Assembly: GCA_030770425.1 (NCBI GenBank)
Contig: JASJFT010000003.1
Span: 310,001-374,000, forward strand
Direction: 5' to 3'
DNA length: 64,000 nucleotides
Origin: Darksidea phi
Lineage: Eukaryota > Ascomycota > Dothideomycetes > Pleosporales > Lentitheciaceae
Under the pieces are notes generated by a model, which was not told the DNA's origin, made no database searches, and saw only the letters and a list, made by a program, of their open reading frames with translations. A program made the translations under genes and the position numbers. Within the stretch, counting starts at the first letter, position 1. Each line of letters begins with the position of its first letter. Shown piece after piece: positions 44,963-56,932 of this stretch.

Positions 44963-45947
44963 AAGATTCGCCTAACATGCTAATCTTTTGCTCCTTTATC
45001 TCTTCCACTGTGCGGGTCTTCGCCACATCTGTTGGCGGTATCACCGACAACACTTCCCTCGCACAGGCAGCTGCCGTTGCCGCCGCATACGGCTGCCACT
45101 TCTTGTTCTTGTGCGAATCGGCATAGTCGCAGATGCCGCGAATGACCAGGCACGGGAAGCTGTTCATCAGGCCCGCTGCCTCCATTTCGAAGCAGAAAAT
45201 GCCGCCAAGCTCTCGGCTTAGCCTGTCCCGCGCGCGTCCATCCCTCATGACATGGTTTCCAGATGCAATCGTCCCGTAGTAAACCACCACATCTTCGCTG
45301 TCGCGCGGCTGCCGAGCCTCCTGTCTTTTAGTATTGCACAGATCGCACGTCTGTCCTCCCTTATGGTCGTATGCTGCCTTGAACAGAATATCGGGTCCAG
45401 CTTTGTCGCGCTGAAACTGAGGAATGCGGTTGAGCCTAGAGAGGTGCTCAGAGAGCTTGCTTCTGCGTCGGACCTCGTTCGCCCGCACTCTGGCCACCGC
45501 AGCCAGCAATACCTGCGGCGGAGAGTTTAGCGATCCCGTCCGCTCAAAGCCGCTTGGGGTAGCCTTCCCGAGATCGTATTGTATCACACCGCCGGAGGTC
45601 TGGTGCGGTTGGCTAACCACCACGTCCCCGAGCCGGATGTCCACCTTTGCGCTTGGGACTCCTCCTCCAACGCCAACCATTAGCCCGAACCGGATCCCCT
45701 TGAACGTCGCCCTCATCTGCGTCGCCACGGTTGCCGCTGGATTGCTGCCGATACGGCCGGCCGGCAGGCATACGATCGCTACGTTGTGTCCCGCAATTGA
45801 CCCCAGAGAGTATAGATTCTCGTCGTTATCGTCGCGCTCAAGGTCCTCGTGCTCTTCGTCGAGCATCTCCTGCGCCGCCGCTAGCTCGACCGGGAGGGCG
45901 CACACCCATCCGACTGTGTAATCCTCGCGTCGCAGCCGGCGCAACAT
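44963..45947 (-). CDS. PNP/UDP nucleoside-phosphorylase-like N-terminal domain of NLR type
   Basis: The frame starts at ATG 45947 with the typical fungal NLR motif EDYTVGWVCALPVELAAAQE. It continues with NVAIVCLPAGRIGSNPAATV, FGLMVGVGGGVPS, RLGDVVVSQP and the C-terminal block CFEMEAAGLMNSFPCLVIRG followed by ICDYADSHKNKKWQPYAA. These are the substrate-binding regions of the nucleoside phosphorylase family, which in some related systems cleave nucleotides as an immune output. Read without splicing it stops at TAG 44955-44957 after 330 codons. A GTATGT donor at 44962 and a CTAG acceptor at 44903 would instead fuse it in frame to the downstream gene, giving 1111 residues in total. Confidence 0.85.
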
Positions 45948-46619
45948 TCGGAGTTGTTACGAGGGGGCAGGAGGGGGGAGGGGTTGTCCTAGTCCTTTGA
46001 GTAAGGTGTAAAGGATAGCCTGGTGTAAAGGGATAGCCTGGCATGAGGCCGGCAAGAGTTGATCAGGGGCGGGCGAGGCACGCCATTGGCCCGCTGGCGA
46101 CAGTATCTTGAGGGCAAGGATTGGCGTCTCGCAGTGGCGGTGCAGTTCGGTTACAGAGGTCCTATAGGCGAAAAGATTTGGCATATTTTGGTTTCGATGG
46201 AAGTGGACGAACACCTTGAACATGCTAGCTGGCGGACGGCCGACCCGCTCCGGCCATAGGCTTGTGGACGTTCCGGATTGCATACAAGTACTGTGGTAGG
46301 AGTGTAAAGTGTTGATCATGGGAGAGTAGAGCCACTTGTGGCGCAGCTTATAAGATCGCCACTTGATAAAGCCGCAGGTACAACCAACCCTTATTTAACG
46401 CTTAGCTTGAGTCGTTACCCACCTTACGTTCCCTACCGGTCGTTGCCCACTTACGGGCCGACGTTCCTACGACCTGAAGCCGGTTAGCTCAACGGACTGC
46501 GGTATGAGCGTGATGAATAGGAAAAATATGTATACGTGCGAAATTATACAAGCTCTATCACAAGCCCTAGGAACTCCATCCCAAATGCTATTACCACCTG
46601 CTAAACCCCTGGCAATCGC
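45948..46619. other. Intergenic region
   Basis: Promoter side of the PNP gene and 3' side of niiA. A short duplication of GGTGTAAAGG..ATAGCCTGG lies near 46006-46045. No gene is supported. Confidence 0.5.
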
Positions 46620-49600
46620 CTACCAATCCAGTCCCCCCGCGCCCCGCTCCCCGCCCGCCAAAATCATGGCCGCCTTCGCTTGCTCCCCCAACCCACCCTC
46701 AAGGTGACTCACGTTTCTTCCCTTCCTGCCTTTCAAATTCAACGCCTTCAGCTTCTTATCCAGCTCTACGAACGGATCACTCGTCTCATCCTTCTTCACC
46801 ACAAATTTGCTCGTGCCCAGCACGCTATCCAGCTCTTCGATGCTGGGCAGCTTGACATACACGTATCCGTCGTCGCGCTCTTCGATGGGGAAGGTGGCGA
46901 TGTTTACCTGCTCGTCATTCGCACAGCGGCCTGCGTCGGGCCCGGAGAGCTCGTAATTGCGTTTGTGGAAGGGGCAGCTGACCCAGAGTTTGTTATTTGC
47001 GACGTCGTCACCGATGAGGCCGTCGCTGAGGACGAATGCGCGTTTGTGCGGGCACATTTGCTGCGTGCAGTACCACTGCCCCTTGACCTTGAAGACCGCA
47101 AGTTGCGTATCTCCTCGCTTCACCGCTTTCGAGTCGCCTGTTGGCAGGTCCCTGAACTCTTCCGCCTTGATGAGCGGCTGCCAGCTCAGTTCGCTCCACT
47201 GATGCCCCTTGAAGTCTGTCGTGATGGAGTCCTTGGGCCAGTACGAGGGCCGTTCTTGACCGCGCTCCTGCGTGGGTTCAATAGTAGGCTCGATATTTTC
47301 CGCCGTGTTTGCGAACTGAGAAAATTGGGCGCGTTTGGCGGGGCTCTTGAGCACTTCGGTCCATTCACAGAAGAAAGTGCCTACGAGGTCTTCCATCTGT
47401 TTTTCGAGGTCGGCGCATATGCCTAGCTTGTCTTCAAGAATGACTTCCTGGAGATATTTGATACCGCCCGGGAGGTTTTCCATCCAGCGCGCTGTTCTTT
47501 GGAGCTTGTCGGCGGTTCGGATATAGAACGCGAGGTAGCGGTCGAGGATCGGGACGACATCGTCCGGTGGTACGTCTTTGGCGAGGAGTTCTGAATGTCG
47601 AGGTTTCGCGCCGCCGTTGCCACCAACGAAAATATTGAAGCCTTTCTCGGTAGCGATGAGGCCGAAATCCTTGTTTTGCGCCTCTGCACACTCTCGTACG
47701 CAGCCCGATACTCCGCCTTTGATCTTGTGGGGTCCACGGATGGACTTGTAACGCTCTTCTAGCCGTACGGCCATTCCCACGCTGTCACCGATACCGAAAC
47801 GGCACCACGTTGTTCCAACACAGGACTTCACCGTTCGGAGCGACTTTGCATACGCATGGCCAGACTCCATACCGCCATCGATAAGATCTTGCCAAATAGC
47901 GAGCAGGTCTTGCTTCTTAGCTCCAAACATATCGATGCGTTGGCCGCCGGTAATTTTGGTGTAGAGATTGTACTTCTTGGCCACGGTGCCAATGATAATG
48001 AGTTTCTCAGGCGTAATTTCGCCACCTGAAACACGTGGGATAACGCTGAATGTACCGTTTCTCTGAATGTTCGCCAGAAATCGATCGTTCGTGTCTTGTA
48101 GGCCTTTTCTTGTGTCATCGAGCAAGTGCTTGTTGAACAAACTTGAGATGATAGAGCCGATTGTGGGTTTGCACGCCTCGCAGCCTGTCGATGTGGGCTC
48201 CTTACCGCACTCTTTCATCACTTCGGCGAACTCGGAGAGCCTCTTCACGTAGATGATGTTATATAGATCGGCTCGCGAGTATTCGAAGTGAGGGCAGAGG
48301 TGATTCTTTACTTCCTGACCCATTGATGCCATCGTCTTGTTGAAGATGGTCTGGACGAGTGGCATGCAGCCTCCACATCCGGTGCCGGCTTTGGTGCACG
48401 ACTTGACGTCGCCGATCGATTTGCAAGTGCCACTTTTGACTCCATCAACCACATCGCCTTTTGTGACGTTGTGACAGGAGCAGATCTGGGTGTCGTCGGT
48501 TCTATACCATCATTAGCGTTGGGGTTGTGCCTGATTCTAGAGTCCACTCACAGATCATCGCCATCATCTTCGCCCTTCTGCGCTCCAATAATAAGCTCAC
48601 TCGGTGCAATCTCTAGCTGCTTTTGGTTCTTCACCATCGGTACTAGTTTGACATAGTCCTTCGTGTCGCCGATCATCATGCCGCCGAGGAGGTACTTTCC
48701 ATCCATCGTGAACAAGTACTTTTTATACACCTGCTGAAACGGATCCTTATACGTGAGCGCCTTGACAGGCGGCGGTGCAGGCCCATCGGTCAGGCTCTTC
48801 AGCTTGTCTTTAGGCCCGCTCACACTGTCTCTTTTGCCCGCTTTCTGTCGACCAGGCATATCCTTCGGGCCGTCGCGATCCGCGAAGAAGTCTCCAAAAC
48901 TGGCTACTTCGACGCCAAGCAGTTTGAGCTTTGTGCTGAGATCTGGACGCTTGAACTTTCGAGGTGCGTGCGCTTTCGCTTGTGTGAGGTTGAAGGCGAG
49001 GACGTCCGCCATCTCAACACCTGGTGCGATGAGACCAAAGGTTTGGTTTTCCCAGCTTGCGCACTCGCCAATTGCATATACGTCGTTGGCAGAAGTAGAA
49101 AGATCGGGCGAAACAATGATACCACCTCCGCGGTCTGCACACTTGATACCTGATTTTCGCGCAAGCTCGTCTCGAGCTCTGATGCCGATCTAAACACGTC
49201 AGTGTTCGTACTGTGCCGGGTGCGGTAAATCACTCACCGCGAAGCAAATGGTGGAACACTCCATAGCCTCACCGTCCTCAAACACAACACCCTTCACAAA
49301 GCCCTTGTCATCAACATCAATTTTCCCCACTCTCTTGCTGAGCATCACATCCAGCCCCAAAGCGCGCACCTGTTCAAGCACCATACATCCAGCATCACCG
49401 TCCAGCTGCCTGCTCAGCACCCATCGGTTCCTCTCGATCAATTTTACTTGTCCAAAGTCCTCAAGATCCATCATCGCCTTCGCAGCTTCCAGGCCGAGCA
49501 GACCACCACCGACCGTGACGCCGGTTGTACCTTTCCGGGTGGAAGCGAAGTCGATGAGGCGCTGAAGATCGTCGATAGTACGGTAGACGAAGACGCCCTT

Positions 49601-50315
49601 CGCATCGTGGCCGGGAGTATGCCGGGGGAGTACCGCATCGGAGCCTGTAGCGAGAACAAGCAAGTCGTACGACACGGTGTCGCCTGTGGACGTCTTCACT
49701 TCCTTCTTTTCCGTATCGAGTTCGGTCACTAGTGTGTTAAGATGGTAGCTTAATGAGCCTTCCGGCATGGACGAGTACTAGGCTCTGTTAGATTGGTTCG
49801 TGAAATGAGGCCTGAGGCTGACTTGCCCAATCTTTCGGGTTAAGATATAAACTCTCGACCTCCCGATGCTGAAAGAAGCTCGTCAAGCCCACACGGTTGT
49901 ATGCCAAATGCGGTTCCTCGCCAATGACTACGATATCGTACTCTCTCCGCTTCGCATCGTACTTGAGCAGCTTTTCTCTACCCTAACGTCAGCCTGCACC
50001 CCAATATCCGTTCTCGTCTCCTCTAGCTCGATGCTGTACTCACATGAATGCGATGCCCACCATGCCCAACCCCACAACAACAATCTTCTTCCTCCTCGTC
50101 TCCTCGTTCTCCACTTGTATGCTATTGCCTTGGCCTTGCTCCACCTTGTCCGATATCACTCTCACCTCCGGCTCAATCCATTCCTCGGTCACCTTCCCGC
50201 CCTTCGTATCTTTCTCGCCCCACGTAGGATTCCACGGAGGAGACGCAGGAGGGGAATGCGATTCCATGCTCGTAGGTTCGACACCGGGGGTGGGTATGGG
50301 CTCGGGTTCTGCCAT
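46620..50315 (-). CDS. niiA: Nitrite reductase [NAD(P)H]
   Basis: Five exons (50044-50315, 49827-49977, 49238-49777, 48552-49189, 46620-48501) give 1160 residues, the normal length for fungal NiiA. The enzyme reduces nitrite to ammonium with NAD(P)H in the cytosol. The order is as expected: FAD domain ([10 protein letters not shown], then [13 protein letters not shown]), NAD(P)H-binding [15 protein letters not shown], the 2Fe-2S cysteines (CSCHNV and [11 protein letters not shown]), and the siroheme/4Fe-4S ligands ([11 protein letters not shown] and [10 protein letters not shown]). A C-terminal Rieske domain follows (CPHKRAF and CPFHKRNY). Intron 49778-49826 uses a GC donor. niaD lies 907 bp upstream on the same strand, so the two are neither divergent nor sharing a promoter. 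GATA motifs at 50878, 50920 and 51093 suit nitrogen control. Confidence 0.95.
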
Positions 50316-51222
50316 GTTTGTGAGAAGCTCTCGCGAGCTGTGGTAGCAGAGTGCGCGTCAGTCGTAGAACGGATATCTCGCTCGTAGGAAGCCGAAGGGC
50401 GGATTCAACGAAGTGCAATTGATGAGTACCAATTGTGTACACGGCTGGACCGACTGAAGAGAAGAGAAGAGAGGAGAACAGAAGGCAAGTAAGAAGAAGC
50501 TCAAGCAAGATACCGGCAGCTCGCACGACTAGGTCACCCTCAAAAGCAACGTACATCGACCTACAGTCGCGCCACGAGAAACCAACTCCTCGCAAAAGAG
50601 CTGCCAGCCAGCTCTGCCAATAGCCATCGTCCCAGTCTCATCAATTGCACACCTCCGCGCCATCTACCGACGGTAGCACACACTCCCTAAATCCCGCATG
50701 CCATCCCCACCGACCCCGCGGACCCGGAGAAACGTCGCACCTCGTCCACTCCCCTCCAAGCTCGGCGGATACACAGCGGATCCGCGGCTTGACGATTCGG
50801 TTGCGCATAATCGCTTGGGTGGCGCGCTCCGGGGAGAAAGCAGCTCGTCCTCCAGAGTTGACGTGCACAGACGATCCTGATAAGAGGGCGATATTTTGCC
50901 GGTGCCAAGGCGCGTGTGCGATAAGGCATCTCGGCCTAGATCGGAGCAGGGACTGGCGGCGGAGATGCGGGAGGGAAACTTCACGTCTCCGGATCATGAG
51001 GCATCTGCAGGGAGGACAATGCGGTAATTACAGGTACTGCAGCTTCAAGAAGAGATTTGGTAATCCGGGTATATGGCCGAGAAACGACCGACTTATCTCC
51101 ACCACCAACTCGAATTTATGCTGCAAAAGATATGATTGCGAATATGTGGAGAATACTGAAACCAACAACTCCAGCTCTGCAACGCTAGCGTCAATGTATA
51201 GTGTCCCAAATAAATCATCAAC
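50316..51222. promoter_or_regulatory. niiA promoter region with GATA motifs
   Basis: It lies between the niaD stop and the niiA start. GATA-factor (AreA/NIT2-type) motifs are seen as TGATAA at 50878-50883, GATAAG at 50920-50925 and AGATAA (minus strand) at 51093-51098. No perfect NirA-type CTCCGHGG site is found. Confidence 0.5.
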
Positions 51223-54077
51223 CTAGAAGAACAGCAGCTCCTCATCCTTCCACCCCTGCTCATTCAGCGCCTTATGAACCGCCTTCTCCAGAGCCTCAGG
51301 TCCACAGATCAACACCAGGCTCTCCCCATCTATCTCCCTCCCACAATGCTCCTTGAGAAGTGGCGCGCCAATCCTCCCTCTGAGACCCTTCCAATCCTCC
51401 GGGCCCTGCGTAAGCGTGTACAGCAATTTGCATCGGTCAACATTGTCGCGCGCGAAGAGGTCGAGGTCCTCTTTACACAGAATATCTTCGGCAAGTCTGT
51501 TCCCATCGAGAACCACACAGCTCGTTGGGTCCTCTTTATCCTGCATAACAGCCCTCAGAACTTGGAAGATGGGCGTGATACCTGAGCCGCCGCAGATCAT
51601 GAAGAAGCGTTTTACGCTGCGTTGCTTGCCATTGATAGCGCACAGTCCGCGACCTAGGTATTCGAATTTTCCAATGGGGCCTTTGCATTCGATGAAATGC
51701 CCGATAGGGATAGCGTCGAGTGCTTTCGTCATTTTGCCGCCTGCGCGCTCTTTCGTGTCGTGGTAGACTTTGACTAGGACGTCGCAGTACCCCTTCTTGC
51801 TTGTTTCACTGATTGGCGTGTAACTTCGAATGATGCTTTCTCTTGTCACCGGATCCTTTAGGCGGAGCATAAGGTGCTGTCCCGTCGGCAAGCCCAGCGA
51901 TTGTCCGTCGTGCTCTAATTTGAAGGTGAAGATGCGCGTGTCCCAGCTTACTGCTTCTTTGGAGTGCAGCAGTGCCTTTGTCCATGCGCGGGAATCTAGG
52001 AACACGGGCCGTGGTTCGGTCGATGTGATTGTTGGCTCGCCTTCTGAGAGGATGCGGCGAGACGCTTCAGAGAGAGAACCGATGTGGTACTCCGGCATCA
52101 TGGCCTTGGCCGTTTCGCTGTCTACTAAAGTTCAGCAATCTTCACAAGATGCCAGCCAAGGTGAGCACTCACGTATCGCCATAAACTCATCCGTGCTATC
52201 CAGCCCAGCCGCCGAGATGATACTCTGCGCACCACCCGGATGTCCCTCGAGGAACTTCGTCCCATCGTACACCTCGCCGTTAACCACAAACCACGGTTCC
52301 TCAGCACTATCGTGTTTACGTAAATCATCAATGGAGATCTCGCGGTTCACTTTATCATTCGTCACCCTGATCTCTTTCGGCGCCTCGACCTCTAGAGCCT
52401 CCGGCTGCCCGCCTTGTATATTTTCGCCCCAGTAGCCATTCGTAAGATTGCCGCCAGCTTTCTTGACTCTTTCCATCCAGCCACCGGGTATTAGCGCTGG
52501 CTGTGTTGGATGTTCGAACCGCAGAACGCCGTCTTCGTTGTGAATGACAATGCGAAACCAGGGGTTATTCATCATACCCAAAACACTCCAATACATGTCC
52601 CGCGGCTGCACATTCATACTCTCATCCATAGCTCTTACAACAATGTCCTTCGCATTTTTTAGTTCCTCGACCGAGATATTAAGTTCCCAGAAGCACCAAC
52701 AGAAGCACGTTTCGCGCCAGTCCATGTCCAAGCGCCCGCCTAGAAGCTGTTTATCCTCAAAGGCGCGGTATTTGTCCTCAGCATAGTCGATGTTAGCAAG
52801 ACGCCAATGTTTGCCCTGGTCGAGCGATAGTTGAACACGTGTTACGCGGCGGCCACCGCCGCTGTAGGCATAGCCGCGTACTGTGTAGTGCTCAGGCGCT
52901 TTGGTAAGGTCAATTTTTTCATCATGTGCGGGAAAAGCGGTTGCAGAATTGGGGGAGAGGTCGTAGATCGCGTAGCGCTCATCTTTCCACCAATGCTCGT
53001 TTTTGGCGGCCTCGTCGGGATCGACCATTGTGCTGTTATCATCAGCCAAGAGCTCGAACGAGGTAGCTAGGACTATATGGGGGCTTACGGAAGGACTCTG
53101 TTGTCGTAAATGTGATACCAGTTATCGCTTGGTTCAGCAGTGACGATGAGCTTCTTCAACCACTTTACACTTCGCCCGCCAATCTGACCAGGAATGACCG
53201 CACGAAGTGGTTGACCGTGATCTGGTCTTAGCATTTCGCCGTTCATGCCGTGGGCAAGCATGATGCCGCGATTTGGATCCATGACCCAGTTGAGCTTCAC
53301 CGAGGTACCATAGTAGCCATTGGGCTGTGCGAGTCAGCATCAAGCCTGCGTCCCCGGCCGGAGTACTTACCAACTTGTCGGCACCCTCCATGCACACATA
53401 TCTCGCTCTTCTTAGAGGCTTAGCTCTCTCGATGACATCCTTCATTACCACTCCCGTGAACAGCGCTGTCGACACACCAGCGGGACCCCACGAGAAACCC
53501 TTCGATTTGCGGACCACATTTTGCTCTTTTCTTCTGTTGCCGGCGCAGACAAGTGTAATGGGATATGTTACATTCTCATAGTCCGCCATGAGTTCCTTCA
53601 GGGTAATCTTGATAGGGTTCTCAACCAAGCTGCGGATGTCAGTCTTTTTGTTTGCTAAAGAGAATTTCCCACATACCCTTCGACTGTAAACTCCCAGTTG
53701 GGGTTATCTTCATCCCGCACAATGGGCACAGCGCCATGATTTCGTACATAGAACAACTCCGGACTTGTCAAGAAACCCTCGTTGAAAAGATCGGTCAGTG
53801 GTGCTTCAACGTTGAACGGATGAACACCCGTTAGTCGTATTAGCCGTGGGTCTCTCGGCACATGTGAGTCGGGCGTGGGCTTGTCGACATCCAGCACCTT
53901 CACAGGCACCGTTGTTGGCGGAGGTAGTGGAAGCTGGAGCAAGTCTTTGCCATCGTCTATTGACTTGCAATCTTCGCTATCAATAACGGTCTCGGGCGGT
54001 GTTGGAGGGAGACCGAGCTCATTCTTCAGCTCGACCGCTGGTTGCGTTTCGATTACCAAGCTCATGCTGTTCTCCAT
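51223..54077 (-). CDS. niaD: Nitrate reductase [NAD(P)H]
   Basis: Five exons (53677-54077, 53371-53629, 53089-53324, 52173-53032, 51223-52121) sum to 884 residues, the usual length. The enzyme reduces nitrate to nitrite in the cytosol. The molybdopterin domain comes first (FYVRNHGAVP, then VCAGNRRKEQ, KGFSWGPAGVSTALFTGV, RPDHGQPLRAVIPG). The Mo-Co dimerisation domain follows (ETCFCWCFWEL), then the cytochrome b5 domain with the heme motif LEGHPGGAQSI. The C-terminal FAD/NADH domain has IRSYTPIS, FIECKGPIGKFEY, ICGGSGITPIFQVLR and LICGPEALEKAV. All introns are 46-56 bp. niiA follows downstream on the same strand. No nitrate transporter is in the window. Confidence 0.95.
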
Positions 54078-55498
54078 GATTAAACAAGGCTATCGCCAAA
54101 GAGGAATAAGAAGCAGGGTAGAGTGCTCAAAGAAGGGCAAATCGCATGTGATGCCGTGCGACAGGATTGAAACTCGTTGTATGAGATGTAGAAAGACGTG
54201 TAATGCGAAGAATGTGGCGTAAAACTGACACGCAGCAAGTGTACAATCTAGACCAGAAGGCTGTAAGGGTATACTGGACGATCGGCCACTCCCTCCATCA
54301 TTAGTTTCCTCACGCTGCTCACACTAATATCCGTGGCGGAGAAAGCTGACACGCTCCGAGTCGGCATCGGCAACACCGCGGAGGCAAAGGTTCGCGATAG
54401 AGCCGCCAAAGGTAACGGAGACCATGAACAAACCGATCTGCGGGGAAGCCCTCGCTCGTCGGTTGTGTCATCTTCTTGCATCGTCCAACCAGAATGGGGA
54501 CGGATCGGAAGGAAAAGAATGCAAATATGCATCCTTATCTTTGCAGCTAAGCGATCCAATCTGGAAATAGCGCGGACGGCCTCCAGCGAGTGCACGGAAC
54601 GCTTTTATGCGCGGCTAACATGATTGCCGTGGACTAGCGGAGTCGTCCCTGAAGTCTGGATGTGTAACCCCCACAGCAGGGTATCTCTGGGAGACGGCTG
54701 CCAGACGTGCAACTCCCGTGGAGAAGCGCATAAAAGTGTCGCGTGCATTCCGTGCTGCGATATAAGCGCAGGCTATCTACGCGGCGATGCGTCATTTTCC
54801 GCGATTCGCGTGTCCATGTCGATGCGCAAGGTCGGGCGACTGGTTTCATCGTGGATGTCTTTGCTGTTCTCCTCATCGAGTCCAGCTATCTCATGCTTCC
54901 TTTTCTCTTCTGGTCCGGCTCGAGCCAAAACGTCGCGATGGATGGAGTGCATCTTCATGTCTCCATCGATACATGCACGCTCAGCGTCTCGGGCCGGCCG
55001 GCGATCCACGAGAACCTGATTGAACGCGACTACTGCTTTAGCAGTCATGGTTGATTCGCACAGATTGCAGCTGGCAAGGAAGTACCGGCAAAATGGTCAA
55101 CAAAAAGCTCAGCGGTAAAAGATAAGAGACGAAGTTGATGGAAGTTGTGTGAGCGGAGAAATGACTGCTCCGCATTCATGTTGCATCTCCGCGGGAGCGC
55201 AGGGACGAATAGGTGCCGAAAACTGCCGACGAACACACTCATGCCATTGCCCACCAAAAAACTATTTAGATCACCTGTCTGCATTCTGCGACTTGGAGTC
55301 GAATGTGGGGATGTCATAAAGGCCGCAGTGGTTTTTTGATTCTGCCGTTTTCCTAGTATATTGAGGGTTCACGACATAAACGAAGAAGTACGTTCAAGTG
55401 CTGACAGGCGCTCCAACGAGAACAGGCAGTAGAGACAGTTGTCCGTGCACATAATTACAAATTTGCTCGAAGCCGCCGATGGCATAACGTTCCGGGAT
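54078..55498. promoter_or_regulatory. niaD promoter region; remainder without a gene
   Basis: A perfect NirA-type site CTCCGCGG is present on the minus strand at 54376-54383. A strong GATA site AGATAA (minus strand) is at 54535-54540, and a CCAAT box at 54556-54560. These are 300-480 bp upstream of the niaD start. From about 54600 to 55498 I see no gene, only short frames. Confidence 0.55.
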
Positions 55499-56821
55499 CT
55501 AAGCTGCAAAGTCATTGAGGTACCCTTTCTTTCCAAATACAACCCCCTCGCCTGAACCCTCAAGCTTCGACCCCTCACCATCCATGACCTTCAGTAAGCT
55601 AGGCCATAGTACAATCTCAGCCGGTGTCAGCCTGGCCGGCTCGTTCGCACCTTCGCCTCCCTTATCAAAGGTTAATAAAGATTCTGGGTCATGCTGAGCC
55701 TCCGCTTTGCCGTGCTCAATCGCGCGAGCGGACGTCCAGTCGAACTTCCAAAAATACGGTTGACTGAAGAGAGTGAATGCGAACTTGGCACCTTGCCTGA
55801 GAACGGCCCGGAGATCCTCAATTCTAGCTCCAGCGGAGTGGTCGGCATCATGCGGTAAAACGTAAGCTGTAAGCAAAGGATCCAAGTCCTTGAGGGCACG
55901 CTCGATGTTAACAGTGCGAGAGTCGAAGTGCGAGAAAGCATCTACCACGTAGGTGGAATGCAGCAGGGTTGCTGAAAGCTGTTTCCAGCGCGACAGGAGC
56001 GCATAGTCAACAGAGCTGCGTTCGTCCTTTCCCAGGGTGATGGCTCCTTTTCCGAGTGAGAAGCTTTGGAAGCATTCGACGAGCTCGGGAGGCAAGAACG
56101 TACTCCCCGGGCTGCTGCTTATCCCCAGCTTCAGCAACAGACTTCTACTCAGGATAGTCCACGCGATGCATAACGCTAGAGTGGCTAGGCTCGTCTTTGA
56201 TTCGCCTAGCAGGCTGGTAATCTGAGGCCAAGGCAGCGAGATGCCTGTGCTGGCATGCTCAATGATGGCCTGCGACAGGCTTGCACCAACATTCTTGGTG
56301 GAGTAGAATTTCCTGACATGAGACACAATGGCGGCGTGGAGGTCGGAGAATTGTTCCGAGATCACCGCGTCCGGAATGTTTCCCTGAATGCCACAGATTG
56401 AGGGGAGTCGAGAAGAGAGTAAGGAGGGTTGGGGGGGAGAGTCGATGTGCGAGGATGAGGACCGGTTCTCGAATTCCCTCTGAGGACTCTTCCTATGTCT
56501 TAGCTTGTGGAGGATGTTGATGCGATGATGTGATCTAGTACGCGCGGTATCGAGGGCGGGCTCTTGTAGCGAAGGATTAATTTCAGCCATGATAAAGTGG
56601 CTCCACTGCCAAACGGTCTCGTTGCAGGAGACCCTAAGGTAATTGTAGTCGGGAGAAATCCATACGCCTCTCTCTTCATTCCAACCTTTCGGTAGCCCTA
56701 AGCCCTGGAATGCTTCTGGAAGCTGAAAGACATGCCGTCGACCCATTCCTGAACGCACAATAAGCTGCCGCACACGTTCGGAGACAGCGCACAAAGACAG
56801 CTCATATATCCGGTTACACAT
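55499..56821 (-). CDS. Conserved-looking hypothetical protein
   Basis: A single open frame of 440 residues. Alternative starts are M26 (MGRRHVFQLPEAF) and M79 (MAEINPSLQEP). Features include a basic Ser/Arg/His-rich stretch near 95-125, a helix-rich middle with ATLALCIAWTILSRSLLLKL, and a C-terminal region with SQPYFWKFDWTSARAIEHGK and LTPAEIVLWPSLLKVMDGEG. No catalytic motif or membrane anchor is evident. The length, composition and lack of stops support a real gene. I do not recognise the family. Confidence 0.7.
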   Translation of the reverse strand: MCNRIYELSLCAVSERVRQLIVRSGMGRRHVFQLPEAFQGLGLPKGWNEERGVWISPDYNYLRVSCNETVWQWSHFIMAEINPSLQEPALDTARTRSHHRINILHKLRHRKSPQREFENRSSSSHIDSPPQPSLLSSRLPSICGIQGNIPDAVISEQFSDLHAAIVSHVRKFYSTKNVGASLSQAIIEHASTGISLPWPQITSLLGESKTSLATLALCIAWTILSRSLLLKLGISSSPGSTFLPPELVECFQSFSLGKGAITLGKDERSSVDYALLSRWKQLSATLLHSTYVVDAFSHFDSRTVNIERALKDLDPLLTAYVLPHDADHSAGARIEDLRAVLRQGAKFAFTLFSQPYFWKFDWTSARAIEHGKAEAQHDPESLLTFDKGGEGANEPARLTPAEIVLWPSLLKVMDGEGSKLEGSGEGVVFGKKGYLNDFAA

Positions 56822-56932
56822 GCCCGAGACTCACAATAGTACAAACCTTGGCCGTCCGAACGCGGAACCACTCAACAATGTTTCAAGCTAGCCAATAACG
56901 TAGTTCTGTTTGTGCGCTGGTACAAAGGCATC

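Noticed and set aside
46479..46500. tRNA-like start GCCGGTTAGCTCAACGGACT
   Set aside because: The following bases do not form the anticodon and T arms, so no tRNA can be folded.
46680..47426. Long plus-strand open frame of 248 codons
   Set aside because: It is the antisense shadow of the niiA siroheme and Rieske exons, which have clear protein motifs on the minus strand.
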